A DNA stretch of 64,000 nucleotides from Lysinibacillus xylanilyticus. Its GTDB lineage: Bacteria > Bacillota > Bacilli > Bacillales_A > Planococcaceae. The stretch spans positions 496,001 to 560,000 of the forward strand of contig NZ_LFXJ01000010.1 in assembly GCF_001183605.1 (NCBI RefSeq). The letters run 5' to 3'. Positions 63,942-64,000 of the stretch are shown here, one piece after another. How positions within the stretch are numbered: position 1 is the first letter of the stretch; each line of letters begins with the position of its first letter. The notes beneath the pieces were generated by a model. It worked only from the letters and a program-made list of their open reading frames with translations, was not told where the DNA came from and did not search any database. Position numbers and translations under genes: made by a program.

Positions 63942-64000
63942 CTATAATCCTCCTTTAGGTTCTCGTACAAAGTATACGCTCATTTTTATAATAGAGCATA

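Noticed and set aside
63942-64000. Further gene at the right edge
   Set aside because: Only the SD and upstream AT-rich sequence of the YugN-like gene are seen.

Overview
The window is low-GC Firmicutes DNA whose backbone follows the Bacillus subtilis ykuU-ykuV-ktrC, rnjA-rpoY-ykrA-def-pdhABCD, speA-yktA-yktB-yktC and ylaF-typA-ylaH-ylaI-ylaL-ylaN-ftsW-pycA-ctaABCDEFG order. Protein sequences are Bacillaceae-like but diverged from Bacillus proper. Together with the many dispersed GC-rich palindromic repeats this suggests Lysinibacillus or a close relative; the genus is an inference. I found no rRNA, tRNA, CRISPR array, prophage or riboswitch.

Layout. 1-1367: truncated potA-type ABC ATPase and its HTH-cupin regulator (minus strand). 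1774-4838: peroxiredoxin YkuU, thioredoxin-like YkuV, K+ channel regulator KtrC and a small anchored protein, with repeats between them, including an array of exact 21-bp period. 5064-9064: C4-dicarboxylate carrier DctP divergent from the DctS/DctR two-component system, with a CcpA-type cre site. 9268-17600: accessory zone with mprF behind a copy of the ktrC promoter/SD segment, an alpha/beta hydrolase, a GNAT acetyltransferase flanked by two out-of-order fragments of an LD-carboxypeptidase gene, and a complete IS1182-type insertion sequence. 17614-21636: RND exporter (SwrC type) and divergent TetR regulator. 22020-27509: RNase J1, RNA polymerase epsilon, a very small gene for a 23-residue cationic peptide, a HAD phosphatase, a deletion scar fusing a deoR-type gene head-to-head with phnX, and peptide deformylase. 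27904-32805: pyruvate dehydrogenase operon. 33073-41618: SDR protein lacking the catalytic residues, CidAB, methyltransferase, XRE regulator, arginine decarboxylase SpeA, FMN oxidoreductase, YktA, YktB and the inositol monophosphatase YktC. 41674-53303: yla genes, TypA, a NitT/TauT-type ABC transporter set into the yla block, YlaN, FtsW and pyruvate carboxylase. 53583-63941: heme A synthesis (CtaA/CtaB), caa3 oxidase (CtaCDEF), CtaG, a DUF420 protein, an AI-2E-family permease and a YugN-like protein.

Functionally the window joins central carbon entry (PDH, PycA, dicarboxylate uptake) with aerobic respiration (heme A and caa3 oxidase), RNA turnover and transcription (RNase J1, epsilon), thiol-based peroxide defence, cell division (FtsW) and envelope charge or efflux (MprF, SwrC, CidAB). 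Most transcription units end in clear intrinsic terminators.

The least explained material is intergenic: three interlocking repeat families (called A, B and C here), some nested in each other and one copy carried inside the IS; 21-bp period arrays; a duplicated promoter/SD block; and the compact cationic-peptide gene at 24158-24305, which has its own promoter, SD and terminator.
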